Shown here one piece after another: positions 28,235 to 36,956 of a DNA stretch of 64,000 bases. A model generated the notes under the pieces. It had not been told where the DNA came from. It searched no databases and saw nothing but the letters and a program-made list of their open reading frames with translations. Positions within the stretch are counted from its first letter, which is position 1; every line of letters begins with the position of its first letter. The stretch is from positions 62,001 through 126,000 of the forward strand of contig NZ_PJNW01000009.1 in assembly GCF_002844595.1 (NCBI RefSeq), in the 5' to 3' direction. The position numbers and the translations under genes are program-made. Origin of the DNA: Pleomorphomonas diazotrophica. GTDB lineage: Bacteria; Pseudomonadota; Alphaproteobacteria; Rhizobiales; Pleomorphomonadaceae.

Positions 28235-28744
28235 ATGAGCTTTTTGATCCGCATTGAAGCGGCGGCCGATCGTGCCGCCATCGGCGAACTCACCGCTGCC
28301 GCCTTCCTGACGGCCGCTCACGCCAGCGGTACCGAGGCGGCGATCGTTCGCGACCTTCGCGCCGCCGGCGCATTGGGTTTGTCGCTTGTCGCCGTTGACC
28401 CTGCGTCTGAGGAAATCGTCGGCCACGTCGGCTTTTCGCCCGTCGAGACGGATATGCCCGGCCGCTGGTTCGGCCTGGGGCCGCTATCCGTTGCGCCGGC
28501 CCGGCAGCGTAGCGGGATCGGTTCGGCGCTTGTCCGGGCCGGCCTGGAACGCCTCGCTGAAACGGAAGCGGCCGGCGTCGTCCTGGTCGGCGATCCGGCC
28601 TATTACGGCCGCCTGGGCTTTGCTGCCCGAACAGGGCTTGCCTGCGAGGGCGTGCCCGACCCCTACGTGCAGGCAATGGCCTTCAGGGAACCGCCGGTCT
28701 GGCGTCCCATCGCCTTCCACCCGGCGTTCTTCACCGCGAAATAG
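28235..28744 (+). CDS. GNAT family N-acetyltransferase
   Basis: A 169-residue acetyltransferase of the YhbS-like branch. The acetyl-CoA loop is visible as LGPLSVAPARQRSGIGSALV (the RxxGxG/A motif reads RQRSGIG), followed by the VLVGDPAYYGRLGFAA block and the C-terminal PVWRPIAFHPAFF. The N-terminus starts SFLIRIEAAADRAAIGELT. The acceptor substrate is unknown. It lies between ssb and a convergent alcohol dehydrogenase, four bases apart from the latter's end. Confidence 0.85.
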   Translation: MSFLIRIEAAADRAAIGELTAAAFLTAAHASGTEAAIVRDLRAAGALGLSLVAVDPASEEIVGHVGFSPVETDMPGRWFGLGPLSVAPARQRSGIGSALVRAGLERLAETEAAGVVLVGDPAYYGRLGFAARTGLACEGVPDPYVQAMAFREPPVWRPIAFHPAFFTAK

Positions 28745-28747
28745 CCA

Positions 28748-29791
28748 TCACTCAAAGCGGGTGATGACGTTGATGCCGGTCTCCTGAGACCGGTCCATTC
28801 CGATAAGCAAGTCAACCGCCTCGTCGAGCCCGACGTGGCGGTTGACCAGTTTCTGCGGTTCAAGCTTGCCGGCGGCGATCATCGCGAGCATGTCGTCATA
28901 GCGCCAGGCCTGCATGCCGTGGCTGCCGTAGACCTCGAGTTCCCAGCCGATGATGCGGGCCATGGGGATCGGTGCCTCCACGTCATCGCCCAGCATCAGG
29001 CCCACCTGCACGTGACGACCGCGCCGCTTGAGCCCGAGGATGGAGTTGCGCGCCGTCACCCGGTGGCCAAGCGCGTCGATGGAAAGATGCGCGCCGCCGC
29101 CGGTCAGGTCGCGGATGGCGCCGGCAACGTCCGGTGTCGTCTTGCCGTTGATCACCGCTGCCGCGCCGATCGTCTTGGCAAAGGCCAGCTTGTCGTCGGC
29201 GATATCAACGGCGATCACGTTGGCGCCCATCGCCGCGGCGATCATGATGGCCGAAAGGCCGACGCCGCCGCAGCCGTGCACGGCCACCCACTCGCCGCCG
29301 CGCACCCGGCCCTGGTCGACCACCGCCCGGAACGAGGTGGCGAAGCGGCAGCCGAGGCTGGCCGCCGTCGGAAAGTCGATGTCGTCGGGCAGCACTACCA
29401 CGTTGTCGTCGGCATTATGGACGCCGACATATTCGGCGAACGATCCCCAATGGGTGAAGCCGGGCTGCGTCTGGTTGCGGCAGACCTGCTGGTTGCCCGA
29501 GCCGCATTCCGGGCAGCCGCCGCAGCCGGCGACGAAGGGCATGGTGACGCGATCGCCGATCCGGAAGCGGCGAACGTCGCGGCCGACGGCAACGACGCGG
29601 CCGGCGAACTCGTGGCCGGGGACATGCGGCAGGGCGATGTCGGGATCGTGGCCCATCCAGCCGTGCCAGTCGGAGCGGCAGATGCCGGACGCCTCCACCT
29701 TCAGCACCAGACCGTGCGGCTCCGGAGTGGGATCGGGCAGGGTGCGGATCTCCGGCCGCTGGCCGAACAACTCGTAGAACATGGCGCGCAT
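28748..29791 (-). CDS. Zinc-dependent alcohol dehydrogenase
   Basis: A 347-residue medium-chain dehydrogenase. The catalytic zinc site is shown by [10 protein letters not shown] (Cys) and [12 protein letters not shown] (His, Glu). The structural zinc lobe, [15 protein letters not shown], has all four Cys. The cofactor fold has [15 protein letters not shown] followed by AVDIADDKL, and the Asp there suggests NAD. The N-terminal region ([19 protein letters not shown]) is typical of the FrmA/Adh-related iron-independent group. The alcohol is not readable. The gene stands alone, with a HxlR regulator 92 bp upstream on the same strand. Confidence 0.92.
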   Translation of the reverse strand: MRAMFYELFGQRPEIRTLPDPTPEPHGLVLKVEASGICRSDWHGWMGHDPDIALPHVPGHEFAGRVVAVGRDVRRFRIGDRVTMPFVAGCGGCPECGSGNQQVCRNQTQPGFTHWGSFAEYVGVHNADDNVVVLPDDIDFPTAASLGCRFATSFRAVVDQGRVRGGEWVAVHGCGGVGLSAIMIAAAMGANVIAVDIADDKLAFAKTIGAAAVINGKTTPDVAGAIRDLTGGGAHLSIDALGHRVTARNSILGLKRRGRHVQVGLMLGDDVEAPIPMARIIGWELEVYGSHGMQAWRYDDMLAMIAAGKLEPQKLVNRHVGLDEAVDLLIGMDRSQETGINVITRFE

Positions 29792-29882
29792 CTGAATCTC
29801 CCGACAATCGACCGCTGTCCGGCGATAGCACGGACCGGATGGGCAAAAAAGCGTGAGATTGCCGATGCCTGCCGCCAGCGCG

Positions 29883-30251
29883 TCAGCCAGTCAGGGCTGC
29901 GTCATAGGCGGCCTGGGCGGAGAGAACCGCGGCCATGTTGCGCTCAGCCCAGTGGGCGAAGGCGGCCACCGTCTCGGTCAGCGTGCGTCCGAGTGGGGTC
30001 AGCGCATAATCGACGCTGACCGGAACGGTTGGGCGGACGCTGCGTTCTATGAGGCCGTCGCGTTCCAACCGCTTCAGCGTCTGCGACAGCACCTTCTGCG
30101 ACAGCCCGCGGATGTCGCGCCGAAGCTGGTTGAAGCGCACCGGGCCGCCCTGCAGCCGGTCGAGCACTAAAAGCGCCCATTTATCGGCCAACCGATCGAG
30201 TACCATGCGCGTGGGACAGCGATCGTCGAAGACGTCGTAGGCGAGAGTCAT
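29883..30251 (-). CDS. HxlR family transcriptional regulator
   Basis: A 122-residue winged helix regulator. The HxlR core is obvious: [39 protein letters not shown] and [20 protein letters not shown], then [12 protein letters not shown]. HxlR-type proteins often sense electrophiles, formaldehyde or quinones through a Cys near the N-terminus, and one (Cys12) is present. It is divergent from the NmrA-family gene with palindromes between, an association very common for these two families; control of the neighbour is therefore likely. Confidence 0.92.
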   Translation of the reverse strand: MTLAYDVFDDRCPTRMVLDRLADKWALLVLDRLQGGPVRFNQLRRDIRGLSQKVLSQTLKRLERDGLIERSVRPTVPVSVDYALTPLGRTLTETVAAFAHWAERNMAAVLSAQAAYDAALTG

Positions 30252-30266
30252 CGGTGTTCTCCAGGC

Positions 30267-30284
30267 GGTTTCCCTCGGGAAACC
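30267..30284. promoter_or_regulatory. Palindromic operator, HxlR/NmrA intergenic region
   Basis: GGTTTCCC-TC-GGGAAACC is a near-perfect 18-bp palindrome lying 16 bp upstream of the HxlR start. A related pair of arms recurs at 30291-30321. Binding by the HxlR protein is inferred. Confidence 0.5.
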
Positions 30285-30290
30285 TGGTCA

Positions 30291-30321
30291 CTGGAAACTG
30301 CCTTCTTCCGTGGGTTTCCAG
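30291..30321. promoter_or_regulatory. Second inverted repeat, HxlR/NmrA intergenic region
   Basis: CTGGAAAC (30291-30298) and GTTTCCAG (30314-30321) are perfect inverted arms spaced by 15 bp. They share GGAAAC/GTTTCC with the palindrome at 30267-30284 and with GGTTTCC at 30349-30355. Confidence 0.4.
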
Positions 30322-30378
30322 GATTGACTATGTTCCGAATCGAAACGTGGTTTCCGGAAGATACTAGGGAGTTTCGAT

Positions 30379-31221
30379 ATGGCAGGCAAGATTCTGATTC
30401 TCGGCGCCACCGGCAACGTCGGGCGTCCGCTCGTCCAGGCGCTGATGGCCCGCGGTGAGGCCATCAAGGCGGCGTCACGCAACGGCAAGCCGGTGGACGG
30501 GGCCGAAGGCGTCGCCTTCGACGTGGCCGACCCCATGACCTTCCCCCATGCCTTCGAGGGCGTCGATCGCGCTTTCGTCATGCTGCCGGGCGGCTACACG
30601 GAGGCCAAGGCGCTGCTGCTGCCGGTCATCGAGGCAGCGGCGACCCGAGGCGTCAAGGTGGTCCTGCTGTCGGTTCTCGGCGCCGATGCCGACGACACCA
30701 TTCCCTACCGTCAGGCTGAGCTCGCCCTCGAAAAGTCCGGCGTGCGCTGGGTGGTGCTGCGCCCCAATTGGTTCACCGACAACTTCATCAACTACTGGAA
30801 GCCCGGCATCGACGCGGCGGGCGTCATCGCGCTGCCGGCCGCCGACGGCAAGTCCAGCTTCATCGACGTGCGCGACATCGCCGATAGCGCTGCTGCCGCC
30901 CTGACCACCGACCGCTTCGACAACAAGGCGTTCAATCTCACCGGTCCGGAAGCCATCGGTTATGCCGAGGCCGCCGCCTTGATTTCCGAGGCTGCCGGCA
31001 AGCCGGTCGCCTACCACGCGGTCGACGATGATACCTTCGTCGGCAATCTCGTCGGCGCCGGTGTCCCCGAGGTCTACGCCCGCTTCCTTGCCTCGATCTT
31101 CTATCCGGTACGCGAGGGCTGGACGGCCGTCATCACCGACGATGTCAGGACGCTGACCGGCCACCCGGCGCGTCGGGTTGCCGACTGGGTGAAGGAGAAC
31201 GCCGCCGCCTTCAAGGGCTGA
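30379..31221 (+). CDS. NmrA family NAD(P)-binding protein
   Basis: A 280-residue atypical short-chain dehydrogenase. The Gly-rich dinucleotide motif LILGATGNVGRPLVQALMA is at the N-terminus. Typical later blocks are GVDRAFVMLPGGYTEAKALL, VRWVVLRPNWFTDNF and SFIDVRDIADSAAAALT. The YxxxK pair of classical dehydrogenases is not evident, as is usual for NmrA/QOR2-type proteins, which act as redox sensors or quinone reductases. It is divergent from the HxlR regulator and likely induced through it. Confidence 0.88.
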   Translation: MAGKILILGATGNVGRPLVQALMARGEAIKAASRNGKPVDGAEGVAFDVADPMTFPHAFEGVDRAFVMLPGGYTEAKALLLPVIEAAATRGVKVVLLSVLGADADDTIPYRQAELALEKSGVRWVVLRPNWFTDNFINYWKPGIDAAGVIALPAADGKSSFIDVRDIADSAAAALTTDRFDNKAFNLTGPEAIGYAEAAALISEAAGKPVAYHAVDDDTFVGNLVGAGVPEVYARFLASIFYPVREGWTAVITDDVRTLTGHPARRVADWVKENAAAFKG

Positions 31222-31248
31222 GCAAGCGACAGTCACGGCGGTAGGGCC

Positions 31249-32121
31249 TCAGAGCCCAACCGCCGCGAGCGCCTTGAGGTTGGCCCGGTGCACCGCCTCG
31301 TATGGTTCGAAGTAGCCGATGCGGCCGGCCTCGACATCAGCTGCGACGAAGGCGGACAGGGGCGTGCCGTCGCGCCCTTCGCCAGCCAGAAGCCGCCGGA
31401 GATAGTCCCGGTTGGCGGTAACGATGCCGGCATCGTAGCCGCCCGCGGCAATGCGGTCGGGATCGCCATGGGCCGGCAGGATGCGCCGGACGGGCAGGGC
31501 GGCGAGCCGCCCCAGCTCGGCGATGTGTTTCGGCGTTTCCGCCGCCTCGGAAACATAGGTGACCGTATCCTCGACGACATCGCCGGCGAGCAGCAGGCCG
31601 GCGTTGGGCAGCCGCAGCACGACGCCGTCGGCGCTGTGAATGGTGAAATGCATGGCCTCGATACTGCGACCGCCGACGGTGAGCGTCAGCCCGTCGTCGA
31701 AGACCTCGGTCGGCATGACCAGCGGCCGGATCGGCGGATCGCCGCCTTCGAGCTTGCCGCGATTGGCGGCCAGCGCTGCGCGCGTCAGGCGGTGGGCGAC
31801 GATCGGCCCATCGGCGAACACGGCATTGCCGGCAACGTGGTCGTCGTGCCAGTGGCTGAGCACCAGCGTGAATCGGCTGACGCCGCGCTCCTCGAGATGA
31901 CGCCGGACGGCGCGGGCATGATCGAGCGAGATGTGGCTGTCGAAGACGATCGCCTCGTTGCCGCCAACCACCGCATAGGAGGCGATGCCGAGGCTATAGG
32001 CGCCGTCGTCGAGCCAGTTTTCGGCGGCCGAGTGCAGCCGGGCACCGGGGATGCGTCCGTCGTAATAGGCGAAGACGCCCGGTGACGGTTCGAGGATGCG
32101 GAGAGTGCCGGTATCGGTCAC
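31249..32121 (-). CDS. MBL fold metallo-hydrolase
   Basis: A 290-residue metallo-beta-lactamase-fold hydrolase. The metal motif is HWHDDHVAGN near residue 90, followed by a later His within HFTIHSADG, the LLAGDVVEDT Asp and an ILPAHGDP His. The N-terminus (LRILEPSPGVFAYYDGRI) is typical of uncharacterised members. Substrate unknown. It overlaps the upstream zincin-like gene by four bases, so the two are probably made together. Its 3' end is 27 bp from the convergent NmrA gene. Confidence 0.88.
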   Translation of the reverse strand: MTDTGTLRILEPSPGVFAYYDGRIPGARLHSAAENWLDDGAYSLGIASYAVVGGNEAIVFDSHISLDHARAVRRHLEERGVSRFTLVLSHWHDDHVAGNAVFADGPIVAHRLTRAALAANRGKLEGGDPPIRPLVMPTEVFDDGLTLTVGGRSIEAMHFTIHSADGVVLRLPNAGLLLAGDVVEDTVTYVSEAAETPKHIAELGRLAALPVRRILPAHGDPDRIAAGGYDAGIVTANRDYLRRLLAGEGRDGTPLSAFVAADVEAGRIGYFEPYEAVHRANLKALAAVGL

Positions 32122-32549
32122 GGTTCGCGGTCCTCGATGCCATACATGTCGTCGTCACTGAGGCCGAAATGATGGCCGATCTCGTGGACCAGAACATGGG
32201 TGACGATGTCACCCAGCGTTTCCTCATGCTCGGCCCAATAGTCGAGGATGGGGCGGCGGTAGAGCCAGACGCGGTTGGGCAGACGGCCCGTCTCGGGCAC
32301 GGACGCATCATGGGCGACGCCTATGCCGGAGAACAGGCCCAGGATGTCGAAATCGCTTTCGAGCTCCATCTCCTTGACGACATCCTCGTCGGGAAAGTCG
32401 GAAACGCGGATCTCGATCTCGCCGGTCATCGCCCGGAAGTCGGCGGGAAGGGCGGCATAGGCTTCGGCCGCCATTGCCTCGAAGTCGTCGAGCTCCGGCG
32501 CCTTGAGGTCTTTCCAGTCGACTTTCCTGCTTCCGCCGAACAGTCCCAT
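32118..32549 (-). CDS. Zincin-like metallopeptidase family protein (DUF1025)
   Basis: A 143-residue protein with the HExxH zinc motif VLVHEIGHHFGLSDDDM near the C-terminus, preceded by RVWLYRRPILDYWAE and IVTHVLVHE; this combination is diagnostic of the small DUF1025 (zincin-like) family. The N-terminal part has LDDFEAMAAEAYAALPADFR. Peptidase activity in this family is not firmly shown. The start is the ATG (MGLFGGSRK) with GGGGAG upstream; an in-frame ATG six codons earlier is less well placed. It overlaps the MBL hydrolase by four bases. Confidence 0.82.
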   Translation of the reverse strand: MGLFGGSRKVDWKDLKAPELDDFEAMAAEAYAALPADFRAMTGEIEIRVSDFPDEDVVKEMELESDFDILGLFSGIGVAHDASVPETGRLPNRVWLYRRPILDYWAEHEETLGDIVTHVLVHEIGHHFGLSDDDMYGIEDREP

Positions 32550-32627
32550 CACCGCTCTCCCCTTCATCTTCCATCAGGCTTCAGAAGTGTCGGTGGCGAG
32601 GGTGAGCGTCAAGGGGGAGGCGGTCTT

Positions 32628-33869
32628 TCAGAACAGGCTGAGCTGGACGCCGCCGTTGCCGGGCTTCAGGAACTTCTCCGTGTCGAGCTTCACCCGATGC
32701 TTGTTGAGGCCGAGCCGCTTGGCGGCCAGCTCGAACCTCCGGCCGATCTGCCAGGCGTAGGGACCGGTGCCGCGCATGCGCTTGCCCCATTCGGCGTCAT
32801 AGTCCTTGCCGCCGCGCATCGACTTCAACACGTTCATGACGTGCCGATAGCGGTCGGGCATCTCCCGCAGCAGGAACTCCCGGAAGATCTCCGACACTTC
32901 GAGCGGCAGGCGCAGCAGCACGTAGCCGGCCTCACGGGCGCCGAAGGTGTGGGCGGCCTCGAGGATGCGCTCGATCTCGCTGTCGGTGACCGCCGGAATG
33001 ACCGGCGCCATCATGACGCCCACCGGAATGCCGGCCTCGGTGAGCTTCTGGATCGCCTCGAGGCGCCGCTGCGGGCTGGAAGCGCGCGGCTCCATCGCCC
33101 GCGCCAGGCGGCGATCGAGGGTGGTGATCGAGATCGCCACCTTGACGAGCCCTTGTTCAGCCATCGGCTTGAGAATGTCGAGATCGCGCAGGACCAGCGC
33201 CGACTTGGTGATGATCAGCGCCGGATGCTGCGTCTTCGCAAGAACTTCCAGCACGCGCCGGGTGATCTTCTGCTCCTTCTCGATCGGCTGGTAGGCGTCG
33301 GTAGCCGTGCCGATGGCGATCACCTTCGGCTGGTAGGATGGCGCGCCAAGCTGGCGCTCCAGCACCTCGGCGGCGTTGGTCTTGGCGTAGAGCTGGCTCT
33401 CGAAGTCGAGGCCCGGCGACAGGCCGAGATAGGCATGGTTCGGCCGGGCATAGCAGTAGACGCAACCGTGCTCACAACCTCGATAGGGGTTGAGCGAGCG
33501 ATCGAAGGCGATGTCCGGGCTGTCGTTGCGGGTGATGATCGTCCGCGCCGGCTCGACCTGCACCGTGGTCTTGAAGGGCGGCAGCTCGTCGCTGTCGCTC
33601 CAGCCGTCGTCGAAGACGGTTCGAGCATAGGCTTCGAACCGGCCCGAAGGATTGATACCGGCACCCCGGCCGCGCCGGCGCCCGGCCATGACTGCCGTGT
33701 CGGCGATCTGCGATGCCGGAGTAGGCTCTAGAGCATTCGCCGACCAGATCGAAGCATCTGGTCGCCGAGCGAATGCTCCAGATTCATTTGCTGGAGCAGC
33801 CGCTTTTCGATCAGGTTGATTCAACCTGATCGGCGGGTGCTCTGGGGGGGGGCGATATGCGATGTTCAT
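32628..33869 (-). CDS. PA0069-type radical SAM protein, SOS promoter
   Basis: A radical S-adenosylmethionine protein of the PA0069/SplB-related group. The 4Fe-4S motif CEHGCVYC lies within NPYRGCEHGCVYCYARPNH, followed by LDFESQLYAKTNAAEVLERQ and the C-terminal KPGNGGVQLSLF. The family's function is unknown; its relative SplB repairs spore photoproducts in DNA. A promoter immediately before the ATG at 33869 (TTGACC, 16 bp, TAAGAT) carries a perfect LexA box over its -35 element, predicting SOS induction and an almost leaderless mRNA. The first 60 codons derive from a repeat element and contain a C9 run. The conserved part starts at an internal ATG, 33689 (MAGRRRGRG), an alternative start without a good ribosome-binding site. 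Confidence 0.88.
   Translation of the reverse strand: MNIAYRPPPEHPPIRLNQPDRKAAAPANESGAFARRPDASIWSANALEPTPASQIADTAVMAGRRRGRGAGINPSGRFEAYARTVFDDGWSDSDELPPFKTTVQVEPARTIITRNDSPDIAFDRSLNPYRGCEHGCVYCYARPNHAYLGLSPGLDFESQLYAKTNAAEVLERQLGAPSYQPKVIAIGTATDAYQPIEKEQKITRRVLEVLAKTQHPALIITKSALVLRDLDILKPMAEQGLVKVAISITTLDRRLARAMEPRASSPQRRLEAIQKLTEAGIPVGVMMAPVIPAVTDSEIERILEAAHTFGAREAGYVLLRLPLEVSEIFREFLLREMPDRYRHVMNVLKSMRGGKDYDAEWGKRMRGTGPYAWQIGRRFELAAKRLGLNKHRVKLDTEKFLKPGNGGVQLSLF
33730..33843. repeat. Composite palindromic intergenic repeat
   Basis: Outer ends AGAGCA and TGCTCT are inverted (33730-33735, 33838-33843). Inside is a nested hairpin: GAGCATTCGC/GCGAATGCTC (33731-33740, 33769-33778) enclosing GACCAGAT/ATCTGGTC (33742-33749, 33756-33763). 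A second hairpin is a 23-bp palindrome, GATCAGGTTGA and TCAACCTGATC, at 33809-33831. The design matches short interspersed palindromic elements common in Rhizobiales genomes, by my recollection. It lies in the 5' part of the radical-SAM reading frame. Confidence 0.8.
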
Positions 33870-33875
33870 GGTTTG

Positions 33876-33907
33876 ATCTTATGCTGGAATGAGAACAGGT
33901 CAAGAAC
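33876..33907 (-). promoter_or_regulatory. LexA box overlapping the radical-SAM promoter
   Basis: On the minus strand GTTC-TTGACCT-GTTC (33907-33893) is a perfect GTTC-N7-GTTC LexA site. The -35 hexamer TTGACC lies inside it, and TAAGAT follows at a 16-bp spacing (33881-33876). Transcription should start within a few bases of the ATG at 33869. Seen directly; SOS induction is inferred. Confidence 0.75.
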
Positions 33908-34006
33908 ATTCTCGTGCTGTCCTCTTCTGGAATGCATGTAGGAGCGATTGTCCGTCCGCGTTAGGACGGGCTCGCGCTTCCTAGGAAAACCCGCTAGAAC
34001 GAAAGT

Positions 34007-34708
34007 ATGATCTCAGTCGTCATACCGACCCAAAACAGCGAGGAAGCCCTCGTTCGCACGCTCTCGACGCTGGTCACCGGCGCCGCCGACGGCACGGTGC
34101 GCGAGGTGGTGGTGGTCGACGGAGGCTCGGACGACCAAACGCGCCTCGTCGCCGAGGGAACGGGTTGCGACCTGATTTCCGGAGCCGGCGGCGCCTGGGC
34201 GCGCTGTGCCATCGGGGCGGCTGCCGCCCAGCGCGGCGAGTTCCTGATGTTCCTGCGCCCCGGCGTGTTGCTCGATCCCGGCTGGGAGAGCGATTTCCAG
34301 GCGGCGGCCGAGCGCCGTCTCCGGCATGGCGACAGCCGTTTCGCAGCCGTCTTCCGTCTTGCCTCCGACGACGATACGCTCGGTGGCAGTCTCAAGCACT
34401 ACCTGCAGCGCCTGTTCGGCCGCTGCGCCGGCGTGACGCACCCCGATCAAGGCCTGATTATTTCTCGCAGCTATTTCCGCGAACTCGGCGGCTTCGGCCG
34501 GCGCGACGGCCTGGCCGGCGCCGATCTCGTCCGCCGTATCGGGCGTCGCCGTCTCGTCCGCCTGAGGGCGCCGGCGGTCCGGGTAATCGCCGACAGCCAG
34601 GGCGACACGATCAGCAGCGGTGGCGCCCTCGGCGCGCTGGCCACCCTGTTGCTCGCCGTCCGCCTGCCGGTCCGCCTGGTCGCCGGCCTCACCGGCCGGC
34701 GGAGCTAA
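34007..34708 (+). CDS. Family 2 glycosyltransferase-like protein
   Basis: A 233-residue GT-A fold protein. The N-terminal strand MISVVIPTQNSEEALVRTL, the VVVDGGSDD nucleotide-binding block and LISGAGGAWARCAIGAAAA match the TIGR04283-type transferases, which are often involved in phosphoglycan or lipid-linked sugar assembly. The usual D-x-D is replaced by LRPG in the segment LMFLRPGVLLDPGW, which is common in this subfamily. The C-terminal 30 residues are hydrophobic with Arg (LLLAVRLPVRLVAGL), possibly a membrane-associated helix. Donor and acceptor unknown. It is divergent from the radical-SAM gene. Confidence 0.8.
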   Translation: MISVVIPTQNSEEALVRTLSTLVTGAADGTVREVVVVDGGSDDQTRLVAEGTGCDLISGAGGAWARCAIGAAAAQRGEFLMFLRPGVLLDPGWESDFQAAAERRLRHGDSRFAAVFRLASDDDTLGGSLKHYLQRLFGRCAGVTHPDQGLIISRSYFRELGGFGRRDGLAGADLVRRIGRRRLVRLRAPAVRVIADSQGDTISSGGALGALATLLLAVRLPVRLVAGLTGRRS

Positions 34709-34807
34709 CCCCTCTCCGAGAGTTGACTGGCTCGGGTTGTGTGCGCTCGCTATGACCATGCGGTGCAGGGAGGGAGCCTGGAAGCCTCCCGCAGGCAAGA
34801 GGAATCC

Positions 34808-35314
34808 ATGACCATCACGCTTCACGCCATCTCGGCGCCCGTCTTCACGGCCCGTCTCAAATCGCTGGTTCATCTTCTGAAGATCGGTGAAGCCGAAGCA
34901 TCAGCGCGCGGCCTTTCCGAGGACGAGGTGCTGGGTGCCCGGCTCGCTCCGGACATGTTCGAGCTGAAGCGCCAGGTGCAGATCGCCACCGATCACGCCA
35001 AGGGGGCGATGGCGCGCCTGGGTGGGCTCGATATCCCCTCCTTCCCCGACACCGAGCAGACCTTTGCCGATCTCTACGCCCGCATCGACAAGACACTCGC
35101 TTTCGTTGCATCGGTGCCGGCCGCAGCCGTCGACGGACGGGAGGAGGCGATGGTCACGCTGAAGCTCCGCCAGGAAACCATGGAGCTCAGGGCGATCGAT
35201 TACCTTCAGGGCTACGCATTTCCCAACTTCTATTTTCATGTGACCACCGCCTACGACATCCTGCGCCATCTCGGCATGCCCTTGGGCAAGCGCGATTTTC
35301 TCTGGCGGGAATGA
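34808..35314 (+). CDS. DUF1993 family protein
   Basis: A 168-residue protein of the DUF1993 family. The N-terminus (ITLHAISAPVFTARLKSLVHLL), the LAPDMFELKRQVQIATDHAKGA block and the C-terminal YAFPNFYFHVTTAYDILRHLG and KRDFLWR are characteristic. The fold is a DinB-like four-helix bundle; members have no defined function. The ATG at 34808 follows AGGAA and is preferred over an in-frame start 69 bp upstream. It lies 174 bp ahead of ccrM. Confidence 0.87.
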   Translation: MTITLHAISAPVFTARLKSLVHLLKIGEAEASARGLSEDEVLGARLAPDMFELKRQVQIATDHAKGAMARLGGLDIPSFPDTEQTFADLYARIDKTLAFVASVPAAAVDGREEAMVTLKLRQETMELRAIDYLQGYAFPNFYFHVTTAYDILRHLGMPLGKRDFLWRE

Positions 35315-35371
35315 GGCTGGTCGGCGCCTTCGCCCCGCCTCGCTTTCATGGTTAACAAACCATTGAAATAA

Positions 35372-36649
<1,278 letters not shown>

Positions 36650-36676
36650 CGAACTGACATTACCGACATAAAAGAA

Positions 36677-36701
36677 GGCTCTCCGAACCGATCGGAGAGC
36701 C
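36677..36701. terminator. Bidirectional terminator between ccrM and mutY
   Basis: GGCTCTCCGA and TCGGAGAGCC form a perfect 10-bp stem with the loop ACCGA. It is followed by ATTTCTTTA on the plus strand and by TTCTTTT on the minus strand, so it can end both ccrM and leftward transcripts coming from mutY. Confidence 0.88.
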
Positions 36702-36768
36702 ATTTCTTTACTCGGCGTTCGTTTTTCAAACCCGTGCCGTTCGGCATGCGGAGTTGGCCTAGCGTTAA

Positions 36769-36860
36769 AATCCCTGTCGCTCGACCGTCTGCGCCGGGTT
36801 AGCCCAACCCGCCGCTGGCCGACCAAATGACTGTCGGGCCACGCCCCAATGCCAGGGATT
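36769..36860. ncRNA. Possible structured RNA between ccrM and mutY
   Basis: A closing stem AATCCCTG/CAGGGATT (36769-36776, 36853-36860) encloses two further hairpins. Hairpin 1 (36791-36815) has CGGGTT/AACCCG extended by GCG/CGC across one mismatch. Hairpin 2 (36816-36841) has TGGCC-GAC/GTC-G-GGCCA with a single bulge. Together they make a three-way junction of about 92 nt. On the minus strand it is followed by TTTT and preceded by an AT-rich stretch (36880-36956). It could be part of the mutY 3' region or an independent RNA; no known family is recognised. The rest of the 307-bp gap 36650-36956 holds only the terminator. Confidence 0.35.
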
Positions 36861-36956
36861 ATCGCACCTTCCTCGTTAACCACCAAGTAACCCACGATAC
36901 GACGATGGTCGTAACTAATTGCAACAATTCAATCATAGATTGATTTATGGCGATTT

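Noticed and set aside
34007-34708. LexA box at 33893-33907 regulating the glycosyltransferase instead
   Set aside because: The -35 and -10 hexamers that overlap the box face the radical-SAM gene; a plus-strand promoter of similar quality was not found.
36769-36860. Reading of the three-way-junction region as a tRNA or tRNA remnant
   Set aside because: The closing stem has eight pairs, and there is no GGTTCGANTCC-type T arm or anticodon-like seven-base loop on either strand.
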